A stretch of DNA of 64,000 nt from Ectocarpus siliculosus (taxonomy: Eukaryota; Sar; Phaeophyceae; Ectocarpales; Ectocarpaceae), in NCBI GenBank assembly GCA_000310025.1, contig FN649750.1, positions 2,702,538 through 2,766,537 on the forward strand, given 5' to 3'. Position numbers and translations under genes: made by a program. The notes under the pieces are model-generated. The model saw nothing but the letters and a program-made list of their open reading frames with translations, did no database searches and was not told the DNA's origin. Shown piece by piece: positions 10,476 to 20,580 of the stretch (position 1 is its first letter; each line of letters starts with the position of its first letter).

Positions 10476-10546
10476 TCTTAATATGACACAACGAATCCAT
10501 CTCCATCATAGAAAAGAGTCTGAGACAGATTAGCAATGAATTCATT
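10476..10546 (+). repeat. Dispersed repeat, copy 1
   Basis: The run from CTTAATATGACACAACGAA through CATAGAAAAGAGTCTGAGAC to AGATTAGCAATGAATTCAT matches the reverse complement of 44519-44590 with few changes. Confidence 0.85.
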
Positions 10547-10649
10547 GTGTATGGCATCTCGACGAGTATCGTCGCGTTGCCTGTCTGAAGCTTTCGATTT
10601 TTGCAGCGGGTAACAATCAAGGTAGACACCAAGAAGATGCCCGATGAGC

Positions 10650-11775
10650 ACACAGGAACCGGGGGACCCCAAAAAACAAAAGCATGAAAAACAAAAGAAA
10701 GAAAGAAGCGAGAACAAACGAGTCAGACGCGACAGGCTTCAGGGAGGAGGCAAAAGAGCGCATAGAAGAAAAGCACCGTCGCCGCTCGCTCCGGACCGCT
10801 GGAAACTCTCACATAGCACTACATATGGAGCAAATATTAGGTAGGGCCCAAGTCCATTGCTTGGCATAACGCCCATCGCTTCACATGCAGCAGCCGGATG
10901 CACGGGTAGCCTCTTACTCAGCAAAAAGCGAAACGACTGCGGTTGGTTGACGTTCGATGTTGTTGGGACCCTACCGGCGAAAGGCGAGAGAGAGAGAAAG
11001 AGAGGTAGACAAAAATACGAGAGCGGAGAGAAGACAAGGCATTGACTCTCTCGAGAAGAGAAGGCATTGACTCTCTCGAGAAGAGAAGGCATTGACTCTG
11101 TCGAGAAGACACTCACTCTCGTCCCTCTGGCCCGCCGCAGGCTGTCAGACATGATGTCACGTTGTGTATCGAACGGCGATATCCGATGTCGGCTCAGCAA
11201 CAGCAAACAAGCACAACAACAAACAAATATAGTCAGTCGCCGTGTGCGAGCTGTGGACTACTATCTTGTTGTAGGAAGTGAGAACTAAAAAGAGCACGAC
11301 TACATAGCACCACGGACGAACTATTATCGCAATACGCTTGCCGTCCGCCATAGATGCGCACCGCTGCACGAACGAGCTGTTGGTTATCATACCTCACTAC
11401 GTAGTATCTAAGATTGTGCTGCCATCTAGCTTACCTATCGCTCAAATTACGACTACGCAGCAGACTCAAGGCAAGGAAGCAACACGCGTGCCGATGCATA
11501 CCAACCATGCATGCAGCAAAACAAAACAAGGGCGGACCGTCTGTTGTTGTTTGTCTCTTCAACTGACTGTGCTGCCGACAACGACACTGGAAAAAAGTAG
11601 GAGACGCGCATCGCCTACGCGAGCAACGCGTGCAGCCCAAAAAAACAGAGACGATAACCTTACGACCTTTCTTTTCAGCACATTCCGAGCATATACTGCA
11701 GCAACCGCAAGTATGTGTACAGCAGCAGCCGCATGTTGTGTACAACAACGGTCACTCAGGAAGAAAATCACAACA
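10650..11775 (+). repeat. Segmental duplication, copy A
   Basis: About 1.1 kb collinear with copy B at 12300-13375. Shared anchors include GACGCGACAGGCTTCAGGGA, CACCGTCGCCGCTC, CCTCTTACTCAGCAA, GACGTTCGATGTTGTTGGGA, TCGCTCAAATTACGACTACG and CGGTCACT plus GAAGAAAATCACAA. Frame is not kept between copies, so it is noncoding or long dead. Confidence 0.85.
11030..11115 (+). repeat. 27-bp tandem triplication
   Basis: Three units of GGCATTGACTCT followed by CTCGAGAAGAGAA or a close variant. Copy B of the duplication has only a single diverged unit near 12720, so the expansion came after the duplication or was lost in B. Confidence 0.85.
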
Positions 11776-12119
11776 ACAAACAAACGCAAAAAAAAAAAGG
11801 TGGTGGCGCGCAGCACGCAGGACCCTCTTTCGCTTTGAACCGGCCATTCCCATGGCGAAACAGACAAGGTACAGCAGTGAAGGCCGACTCTTGCCGGCCC
11901 CAGGAGGCGGAAGCTGCTACAACTCGGGGACGGGTCATGATTTGCGATTGATTCCTCACCGAACGGATATCGAACGATGACACTACTGTTTCAACTAGCT
12001 TCAGAAAAGCTTCAAAATTAATTGTGAAACTTGCATAGAGATGGCAAGTAAACACCCCGTTCCAAAGAATATCTGTCGTTGATTTTTATTGACTTGCGGA
12101 CCTTTCGGGGCCAGTTTGT

Positions 12120-12275
12120 TTTAGCGTACCTCTTTAGGGTAAGTTAGCCTGTGACCACGGGAATCGACCGCGTCAAGTGTTGGATCAGTACGCACATATG
12201 AAGGTACTGGGTAGAGAGAGATCTGAACGGTTTTTAATGCGAAGACAACAACAACAACAACAACAACAACATTTA
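12120..12275 (+). repeat. Dispersed repeat with triplet tract, copy 2
   Basis: Inverted partner of 7083-7265. It includes CCTGTGACCACGGGAATCGA, GTCAAGTGTTGGATCAGTAC and a CAA microsatellite. Confidence 0.75.
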
Positions 12276-12299
12276 AAACTGAACTAATGGGTGGTGGGC

Positions 12300-13375
12300 G
12301 GATGACCGGCGGACCCCAAAAAGCAAGCGGAAAAATAAAATATAGACTATGTTAAGAAAAAAAAGAAAAAGAAGAAGGGACGACAAAGACAAGTGAGCCA
12401 GACGCGACAGGCTTCAGGGAGGTGGCAAAAGAGAGCATACGAAAACCACCGTCGCCGCTCTGAACCGCTGGAAGCTGTCACATAGCACAGCATGCAGCAA
12501 ACATTATAGGGGCCATGCCCCCGTTGCTTCAAGTAAAGAGGCAGCGCCCATCGCCTCACATACAGCAGCCGGGTACGTACTACACAAATAGCCTCTTACT
12601 CAGCAAGAAGAAAAACGATTGCGGTTGACGTTCGATGTTGTTGGGACCCCAACGGCGATAATAGGCGAGAAAGGAGAGACAGGTGCTACTACTACGTAGA
12701 TCAACAGAAGAAAGCGTAGAGAAGGCATTAATTAACTCTCGAGACCCTAACCGAAGACACTCACTCTCGTCCCTGTGGCCCACCGCAGGCTGTAACGAAC
12801 GACGACATCCGATGTGTGCTCAGCAACAACAAACGCAACAAACCAAATATAGTCGCCGTTTCCGAACTAACTGTGGAGACTGAAGTGACAACGAAATAGA
12901 AAATGATGACGAGAAGCACCACGGACGAACTATTTTCTCAATACGCTTGCCGTCGCGATAGACGCGCACCGTTCCACGAACGACCAGTTGTCAAACCTCA
13001 CTACGCAAATAAGATTGTTGTCCTGCCATCTACCCCTTATCGCTCAAATTACGACTACGCAGCACACTAAAGGTAAGTAAGGCAGCAACACGCTTGCGAT
13101 GCTTTACCACCCATCCATGCATGTAAGAGAAGAAAAAAAAAAGGGTATGGCGGACCGTCTGTTGTCTGTATCTTCAACCGTGCTGCCGTTGCTTTTCTTC
13201 ATGGATATCGGCACAGAGAAAAAATGAGGAATGCGCATCTCCTACGCGAGCACGGCGTGCAGCCCAAGCGACAGAGACGATAACCTTATGACCTTTGCAG
13301 CATCTTCCGAGCATAACAGCAGCCACCGCATGTGTACAACGGTCACTATAGACTAAGGAAGAAAATCACAAAATC
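12300..13375 (+). repeat. Segmental duplication, copy B
   Basis: Direct copy of 10650-11775, diverged by many indels. The copies are about 1.6 kb apart. Confidence 0.85.
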
Positions 13376-13467
13376 ACTGGTTATCGCCCCACAGCGAGCG
13401 ATAGCTGCTCAAACGACTGTGAGAGGTCTTGAAATCGTCTCAGCTACCCCAGAACTGCTGGTAGTTG
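13375..13467 (+). repeat. 93-bp direct repeat, copy 1
   Basis: It starts CTGGTTATCGCCCCACAGC and ends GAACTGCTGGTAGTT. It recurs nearly unchanged at 13918-14011. Confidence 0.9.
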
Positions 13468-13689
13468 CCGGAGATTTGCAGGTACGTACTGCTTTTGCCT
13501 ACCACTCTCGTCCTCTCGTCCGCACATCAACAACAACAATAAATGCTAATTTTCGCACCACAAAAGAGCCATCCATGCAGAAAGTTGCAACAACAGAACA
13601 AAAGCAGCTCCTGCTGTATGTACACAGAATGTCCAGCTGTGTGCTGAGGTCGGTCAGCATCTCGAGAGAAGCGTAGCCAGCAAGCAAGG

Positions 13690-13850
13690 CTTGGCGCGGG
13701 ACACGAGAGAAGCAAGCAAGGCTTGGGGCGGGCGGCGAAAAAAAGAAGACGACTCTATATAAAAAGATCTGTAAAAAGAAGGGTTGGCGCGGGCGGCGAA
13801 AAAAATGAAGACGACTCTTATACAAAAAGATCTATAAAAAGAGGACCCTC
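13690..13850 (+). repeat. ~75-bp tandem repeat
   Basis: Two units each have GGTTGG or GCTTGG, GCGGGCGGCGAAAAAAA, GAAGACGACTCT, AAAAAGATCT and a GTAAAAAGA or ATAAAAAGA end. Confidence 0.85.
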
Positions 13851-13917
13851 AACGACAAGTCAACCAATCTGGTCGTTCCGATGTGACGATGTAACGCAGA
13901 TCTTCTTGTCGACGGAG

Positions 13918-14011
13918 AAACTGGTTATCGCCCCACAGCAAGCGATAGATGCTCAAACGACTGTGAGAGGTCTTGAAATCGTCTCAGCTACCCAGAACTG
14001 CTGGTAGTTCT
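13918..14011 (+). repeat. 93-bp direct repeat, copy 2
   Basis: Nearly identical to 13375-13467, with the same boundaries. Confidence 0.9.
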
Positions 14012-17000
14012 CGGAGGTTCGCAGTGTGGGCTGAGATCGGCCTTTTCGACCCGGTCGGGCAAGGGGTCCGCTATGCTACTGAAAACTCCACAGACGGAAA
14101 AAAAAGACTTTTGATCGACTGAGACCCAAGCTAGAGCTTGGGAATAATTCCAAACACCGTGACCCTGGGTTTCCGGTAGAAAATGAAGCCAAATTCTAAT
14201 TCGACTCTTACAAAATAAACACCAGTTTATTCTATCTGCTTCGACGAACAAACCTTCCTCTTTTTTTGTTGTTGTAGTGTAATGCGAGGATAACAACCAC
14301 ACCAAGATAGGGTGGTTCTCCGCCCGATCAATTCCTCCCTTTGCGGCGGGTGCTCTCCAACATAAAGTTTATTGCGTGAGAAAGTCCGGCAATCCCTTCT
14401 ATTCAGTACTACTGCTGTGCCTTTTTCTGCGGAGTTTTCACTCCCGGAGAGACCAAACCCTCGACCACGTACAAGAAGGGTCAACATAAATAACTACGGA
14501 GTATCTGGTTTGTAGACTAGACTAAATATAAAGCCGATGTGTGGACGAACTAAATTACATGCTGCCTGAGCTACTGAAGCTGATCCGCCACCCGGGTGCC
14601 CGAATGATGTACCACTTTTTTCCCGGTGTTCCTACAGCCGAATGTTCAGGAGGCCTGTGACGCAACCGTCCGCAAGTCTTGGACACCGCCGTCGGTGAGA
14701 AACCGAGTTGGGCCGAGGATAGGGTTCAACATTGTGTCCCGCTCCAGCATCATACATGCACCACTGCCACAGCCTTCAAAGACGAAACGCATCCGCATCC
14801 GACACAACAATGACTCTTTTACCAGTCTATAATAGAAGTACGAAGTACCCCGTTATCTTCTGCTACCGCCTACTACTCGGCAGCATATTTTCCTCGCTTG
14901 ATAACACCACTTATTGTACACGCAAGCGCAGATTCGCACTACCGAGACGAACGTCGCAATGCTTGAAGACAGTCTATTGGCTAAAACAACGTGTGCCTCA
15001 GAGGACCGTACAGGCCGGCTGGTGCCCGAGCTGCCAATCGCACATCGATAATACTACAATCAAGAATATATTCCACACATATTTAGCGTAGGGTTGGATT
15101 ATTCACGCCTCGAGAATGGGCGTCCGTGCCCGAGCCGTCATTGGCCAAAAGATCAAAATATCGCTTCCCTTACCCATTACCAATAGACCCTTAAACAAAA
15201 AATACTACATTTTCCTCCAGATTCCCACGCATCCTGTCCTTGCAACCCGATAAACTCGAGGAGCCGATGAAATCCTTGAGCCCCCTCTCCCAGACAGTTA
15301 CGCGATCGACCCCCCGGCGGGGTTGCCGCATCCAAGTAAGATCGCCAAAACATTGCGTATAAATCGTTCCTCACTGACCGAATTCTTCTATCGCCACCTC
15401 CTGGTGAGGAAAATCAGTTACTGTGGTACGGATGACAGCCCATCTTGCACGAGCATCACTAGTCAGCCAGGCAGGCTAGAACGGCGTCCAAGCGTCGATT
15501 GCAGCCTTGGGCCGAACGTAACATGCCCTCGCTCTCTTTCCAAAATGCCAATCGCTGTACACCCTCTGGGGCGTGTTCTAGAGGAGGAGAGGACCGGGGA
15601 ACTCCAATGGCCTAACCCGGAAACATCTAGCACGCCGAGAGAGCCCTGCGGTAGTAGTACGAAGGACTTTTCACCGGATGGAACATTTCATCGAAAAAAA
15701 AACATCGCATCAACCTCCCGTACCAATGCAATCCCGTTCGCTATGAAACCATGGTTTTGCGAGTGAGGGATCCCAGCGCGTGAAGGTTTCCTCAACCGAA
15801 CCCAGCTACCCTCACCGAACATGGTAGAACCGCAACACTCCGTAGATCGTATTCAACCCACGAAAACCAGGTTTGGTCTGTTATCTTAGGAGGACGTTTC
15901 ACTCAATTCGACGGGTGGCCTTGTGACCTCTGAAACGGGGTTCGGGGTAGAGTCCTCCCCGAAGGGATCAAGCATACCCCACGGTTCCTCGGGGTGGCTA
16001 ATGCACCAGGACCCGAGCCGAGCCTTAGCGAGGACGTTCTGCATCACGGAGGCGGCCGCTTCGGTCCCCAACTCGACTCCCTTGATCGCCTCGGCCGCCA
16101 CTCCGGCGAGGCTGTACGTTACCGGCAGAATGATACGCCTCTCAACGTCAGTGTCGACCTGTGGTTACGAGAGTGCGTTGAGGGAATCTAAAAACTCTTG
16201 TTGGAGAATTCTTAGCCCTTGGGGGCGTGGCAAGCGTTGTCTTACTAACCTCCCGAGCCCCAGGTCACTAAAGTGAATGAAGCGCCGGCACGCCCCAATG
16301 TTAGCAAAGAGTCACGAGGTGGCGTTTCTACGGGAAACGTTTGTATTCGAATGAATGCGGTGGACTACGCTACAGAGTGGATGAACCCTGTTCGTCACGG
16401 TGGACGCCGGCTCCAACTTTCGGTTTGAGCGTCATACACGTACACGTCGTCAAAGTTGGCGAAATCCATCATACAAGAGTATCGAAGATATAGGACAAGC
16501 TACCGTCGACATCGTCAACACGCTTAGTCACAAACGTGGGGGAATTAAAAAAAAAAAATCACATGTTCGTATACGATCGCACAGAGTACGTAGAAACCCT
16601 TCGAAGGTTATTGTCAAACACTGTCGCAGACTCAAAACGAACCTCCTCGCCCCTGTTGTTCATCTTTTGCCACTCGACCTCGTACGGTTTGCCACGCTCG
16701 TGGATCTGGCGAAGATCCGAATACCGAGAGATAGCAAAGCGTTGCAAGACGGTCCACCATGCCGGAGGCAGCATGTGTCAGATGAAAGTGAGAACGTCCC
16801 ATGGTGCTTCGACACCATCGATACCACATTGCAGACGACGCAGTTCACGTACAACAACCAGCATAAAGCAAAACCTTCGCTGCTCCTATCGCAAGGTCAG
16901 CACACCGTGTTGATGAAGTAACGTATTTCATCGACGAAAACACGAACGTCAAGATCGGGGTACAGCAGTCCTGTTTGACAAACGTACTGCTGACTCACTA

Positions 17001-17560
17001 AACAACTTGGAGCGTGCAAATAAAGCATCGCCCCAAATGAACGCTGACAGCATCTATTGAACTGCTCCATTGGTTCGAGTCGTCGAGAAGATGGTGCGAA
17101 TTAAACTTACAGAGCGGGGGTACTGGCCATTCCTAGCGAGAACCTCGTCGTTGACAAACAAATATACAACAGTTCGAAAGCACTGTAAGAAGCAGAGGAG
17201 CGGCATCTGAGGCCTCACTTATGGGGCAAACCGCCAATGCCACATAGATGAAAAACCATGGAATGGATCCTTGTCCTTGCAATGGAAATACGATGTAGAT
17301 TCGTGACGGAGACCTCTCCCGTGGAGAAACGCTACGGCGCATGTGATTGTTCGCGCAATCAGCGTAGCTCTTGTTATAGCAGGCTCACATGCGCTAAAAG
17401 AGAATATACGACTGAGAGACCAGTATGATTAAAGTGCCGAGACTTGCTGCTGTGGCCACAGAGCGCAAACCACGGCGGTTGAGCATGCTCGAGGACCCTA
17501 CACCACACGGGCAACGGACCGCGAACTTTGGTGAATGTTGAAACCCTCACAATCCCCCAA
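14012..17560. other. Region without an assignable gene
   Basis: I see only isolated exon-like pieces. Plus 14639-14695 lies between a TTCCTACAG acceptor and a GTGAGA donor and reads PNVQEACDATVRKSWTPPS. Minus 16158-15886 is described separately. Minus about 16780-16560 reads coding-like (SDLRQIHERGKPYEVEW). I cannot join them into one gene. Confidence 0.4.
15886..16158 (-). CDS. Candidate terminal exon, unknown protein
   Basis: A 91-codon open segment follows a good acceptor (CTCGTAACCACAG) and ends at TAA. It begins VDTDVERRIILPVTYSLA and contains EAIKGVELGTEAAASVM, followed by an acidic/proline-rich tail. Composition and lack of stops suggest real coding sequence. I recognise no family and cannot identify its upstream exons; the Lys-rich exon at 19352-18977 on the same strand is one candidate, but it ends in phase 1 while this exon starts in phase 0. 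Confidence 0.35.
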   Translation of the reverse strand, partial: VDTDVERRIILPVTYSLAGVAAEAIKGVELGTEAAASVMQNVLAKARLGSWCISHPEEPWGMLDPFGEDSTPNPVSEVTRPPVELSETSS

Positions 17561-17577
17561 ATATATATATATATATT

Positions 17578-17874
17578 GTCTTCACTTCAAACCAGCGCTC
17601 ACAGAACTAGTGCCGTTTACTCCAACCCGTGGTCACACAGAAGAGCCCCTCTCTACCCTCCCCTCCTGCGGTACTTTGCCTTCGATTTTTAATAAAATGC
17701 GAGAAGAGTTCAGCACTCTCTTCCCTCTGTGTACACACGAACTAGCGCTATCCACTAGGCCAGGAGCGGAAGGAGAGAAAAACCCACTTTGCAAGAAAAG
17801 CTCGCTTACGCCGGGATTCGAGCCCCTGACTTGACCTCTAGAAGGTTTCGAGGAACCAACTAGACCACCGGGGC
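17578..17874 (-). mobile_element. tRNA-derived SINE, copy 1
   Basis: Read on the minus strand, the 5' end at 17874 starts GCCCCGGTGGTCTAGTTGG, an A box, followed about 35 bases later by a B-box-like segment (GGGGCTCGAATCCC, with one change from consensus). A second A-box-like word, TGGCCTAGTGGATAGCGC, occurs downstream. The body ends TTTGAAGTGAAGAC and is followed by a TA-repeat tail. It is about 90 percent identical to 32018-32311 by eye. No clear target-site duplication was found. Confidence 0.85.
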
Positions 17875-18976
17875 GAACGGCAATGACGGGTGTGTGGTCA
17901 AGAGAGCTGACGAGGACCTCCAGCCTTGTAGGGGTTATCATAGAGCTGGCTGTGGTGCGATCCGCAACGGCGTTGTATAAAGCTTGAAACATAACAAGAA
18001 CATTCATATCGACCCAACCATGCACGTCATCACCAGCCCCTGCTGCCCTGAAGAGAGATCACACGCACCTTCTGGACGATTCCGCTGTCCCACCATGTGT
18101 CTCCGCCGTTGCCTTCTCCGCTCTTGATAAATATTCCTATCGAGAGGGTCCAAGGATAAGCATACGGGAGTTCGAGATGTGCGAACAACGCGAAAATAGG
18201 AACAACGGGGCGTACGCGTAGAGGGCGACACGAACACTGGCATGATCGGCGAGCTTAATCGGGCAACACGCCGTGAAGCATAAGGGCGTCGTTCCCCACC
18301 TACAACTGTGGGGTTCCCAGACCGTCCTTTTCTCTTGACAATTTCTCATCGGAAACATTGGCCATTTTCGTGTCGATTCCGTTGGGGCCCAACACGATTG
18401 ACAGGAGGAAAGTGTCTCAAGACACAACTAAGCAATTCGGGTCTTGCACGTGATTGAGGGTGTGTGCCTGAGTGAAGCGGACAAACGAAGCTTCGCGTCC
18501 GTCATAAGAGAAAAGGGATGCAATCGAATTGCGAGGCGTGATGGGACCTACCATGGATGCCCCATTGCACACTCAGTCCCTGCCGCTTTAGTATTCTTCG
18601 ATGGCACGATGATTATTGCTCACTTTCACATTCTTCTACAGGCAGCCTCTGGTTTGGAATCTTGCCCTTTGTGGGTTTCGCTTGGATGGTCAATGCGATT
18701 TAGCAGAGCGTCACGTCTAGATCCTTCACAAAATAGTCTCACGATCAAGGCCAGGGTTTGTTAGCCAACTCATGATTCGGATATTGGGTCTCATAGATAT
18801 GTTAGATAGCCGCGAACCCCTCAAAAAGAACTCTTAAATTTCAGCAAGAACGTGGTTCGTCCGAAATCAGCGGAATGCCATCTCTTTAACCTGACAGCTC
18901 CAGCGTTCAATCTAAAGGTTCAAAGCAGCACATGGCCACCTGCCAACAAAAATGCTCTTTCGCATGTATATCTCAC

Positions 18977-19352
18977 TTGTTCCCTCCTTAATGGCAGCCA
19001 GGGCTTGCTTGCCAACCAGGATCTTGGCCCTGTGGGGGTTGATCTTGGCGGTTCCCTTAAGTCCCACAGTCGTCGACTCCTCCAGCAACTCCCCTTCCTG
19101 TACACCGTGTTGGACGGTCGTCTCCTTCTTCACGGGCTTCGCCTTCTTTGACGAGGCACGTTTTGATCCGGTCTTTATTTTCCGCTTCTTTGCCTTTTGC
19201 TGCACAGTCGGCCTGTCTTCGTCTTGCTCACATTTTCGGTTTCGGACAGTCTCCGATGGTGCAGACACTGCGATAGTCGCGCTGCTATCAACGGGTTCGG
19301 CTTCCTTTGCCACTGATACCCCCTGCATTACAGAAACATGGGCCTTCAAGAT
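18977..19352 (-). CDS. Isolated Lys-rich exon of an unknown gene
   Basis: This open segment lies between a strong acceptor (CACTCTTCTCAG, first base 19352) and a GTGAGA donor (last base 18977), phase 0 to 1. It encodes ILKAHVSVMQGVSVAKEA, then a basic stretch (QKAKKRKIKTGSKRASSKKA) that would act as a nuclear localisation signal, and ends near INPHRAKILVGKQALAAI. I recognise no domain. Neighbouring exons were not found, so it may be a fragment captured by a transposon. Confidence 0.4.
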
Positions 19353-19616
19353 CTGAGAAGAGTGGAACTCCACGTAGAACACTTTGGCAACAAGAAGAAC
19401 GCAAACCGTAAGCAGACTACTGACGGTGACATGAACGGGATCATGCCATATGCGTTCTTCGCAGTAAATTGCGGGAGGACGTTTCGTTACGTGGGGCGTG
19501 AATTGCAACGATTATTCGGCGCTCAACACATCGCTCGACGTTGTAGTTCTGCGTCTGAGCCTTGAACCATCGGTCTGACAGGTGTCTGTGGAGGGACTTG
19601 ATACCATTGTCAGTAT

Positions 19617-20255
19617 TTGGAATTAACTGCGTTTTCCCTAATCTCCTTGCTCTTACGATCCTTCTTCCTATCCCCGCTGCATGGTCTGCACATTCCTCCT
19701 AGTTTTTCTGAGATAAATCATTGCGATCTTTGTAACGAACTATATTTAGATTTTTCGAACATCGATGTGAATTTTCCGATGTTAAAAGTGCTGGATGCAT
19801 CTGAAATGGGACTTGTCTATTCCATACACTTGTCTCCCTCATTAAGTAAAAAATCGAAAACTCTATATTCAACACAACACAGGAGATGCCGCGGGTGCTT
19901 GAACAAGTCGACTGCGTTTAAACGCATTGTATTTCGGAGCCAAGTCGGTAAAGAATACAAGGCTCCTCTTCGGAGGATAGGTGCGCTTGCCTCCCGGGGA
20001 CGACGCAAGAGAGCATGGCTACTGCTATCGTGGTTGTATCGTTGTATATCTCAACCTACCTCCAGTAATGCCAACATTGGTTTCGGTAGAAACAAATTGG
20101 AAGAAACTTCGCATCAATTTGCGGGGAAACGATTGTTTTTGCCGTTACTCTTCGCGTGCGCTCTCGCGTCTCGCGGTGCCGTTGCTGCAGATCCTCCTAC
20201 TGCTGAAACACAGACTGCTGCTGTGTTTTTCAACTGGATGCTTTTCGGCGGGTAG
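19617..20255 (+). other. 212-codon open frame without start or family
   Basis: A long open stretch in the plus direction that begins at TTG rather than ATG. It has no recognisable motif. A hydrophobic segment near the end (FLPLLFACALASRGAVAA) looks like a signal peptide out of place. I lean towards chance or a relic. Confidence 0.2.
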
Positions 20256-20319
20256 TAAATCAACATTTCCTCTTGCGAAATACCCCGGCGGGTAATCGGG
20301 AATTACTTGAAGCCGGTAT

Positions 20320-20580
20320 CGTTCCCTACAGAACGGGCCCGCAATTACGAAAATTCTGTCAAGAAAAGAAAGCTCAAATGTTGACGAAAAATAGGGGGAA
20401 AGGGCTAAGAAACCAGCTCAATCTCGGCCACAACTTAAGAAACATCCCAATAAAAAACACAATCGTGCGATCCCCCGAAACTCAAGAAACAACGGGCAGC
20501 TGGGGAAGCGTGTCCAATAAGAAACGTCCCTGCTCCATGCTCTCACCCCACTACCTAGCTCATGTAATTTTTTGGTGGGG
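20320..20580 (-). repeat. GTTTCTTA-rich repeat, copy 2
   Basis: Reverse complement of 10025-10286. The TAAGAAAC words match its GTTTCTTA words in order, and further TTAAGAAA words continue at 20815-20880. Confidence 0.8.

Noticed and set aside
10231-10653. ORF crossing the N gap
   Set aside because: The reading passes through 100 undefined bases, so it has no meaning.
17578-17874. Possible tRNA gene (A and B boxes on the minus strand)
   Set aside because: The cloverleaf is degenerate, the sequence continues into a shared 295-bp body with a tail, and a second dispersed copy exists, so it is a SINE.
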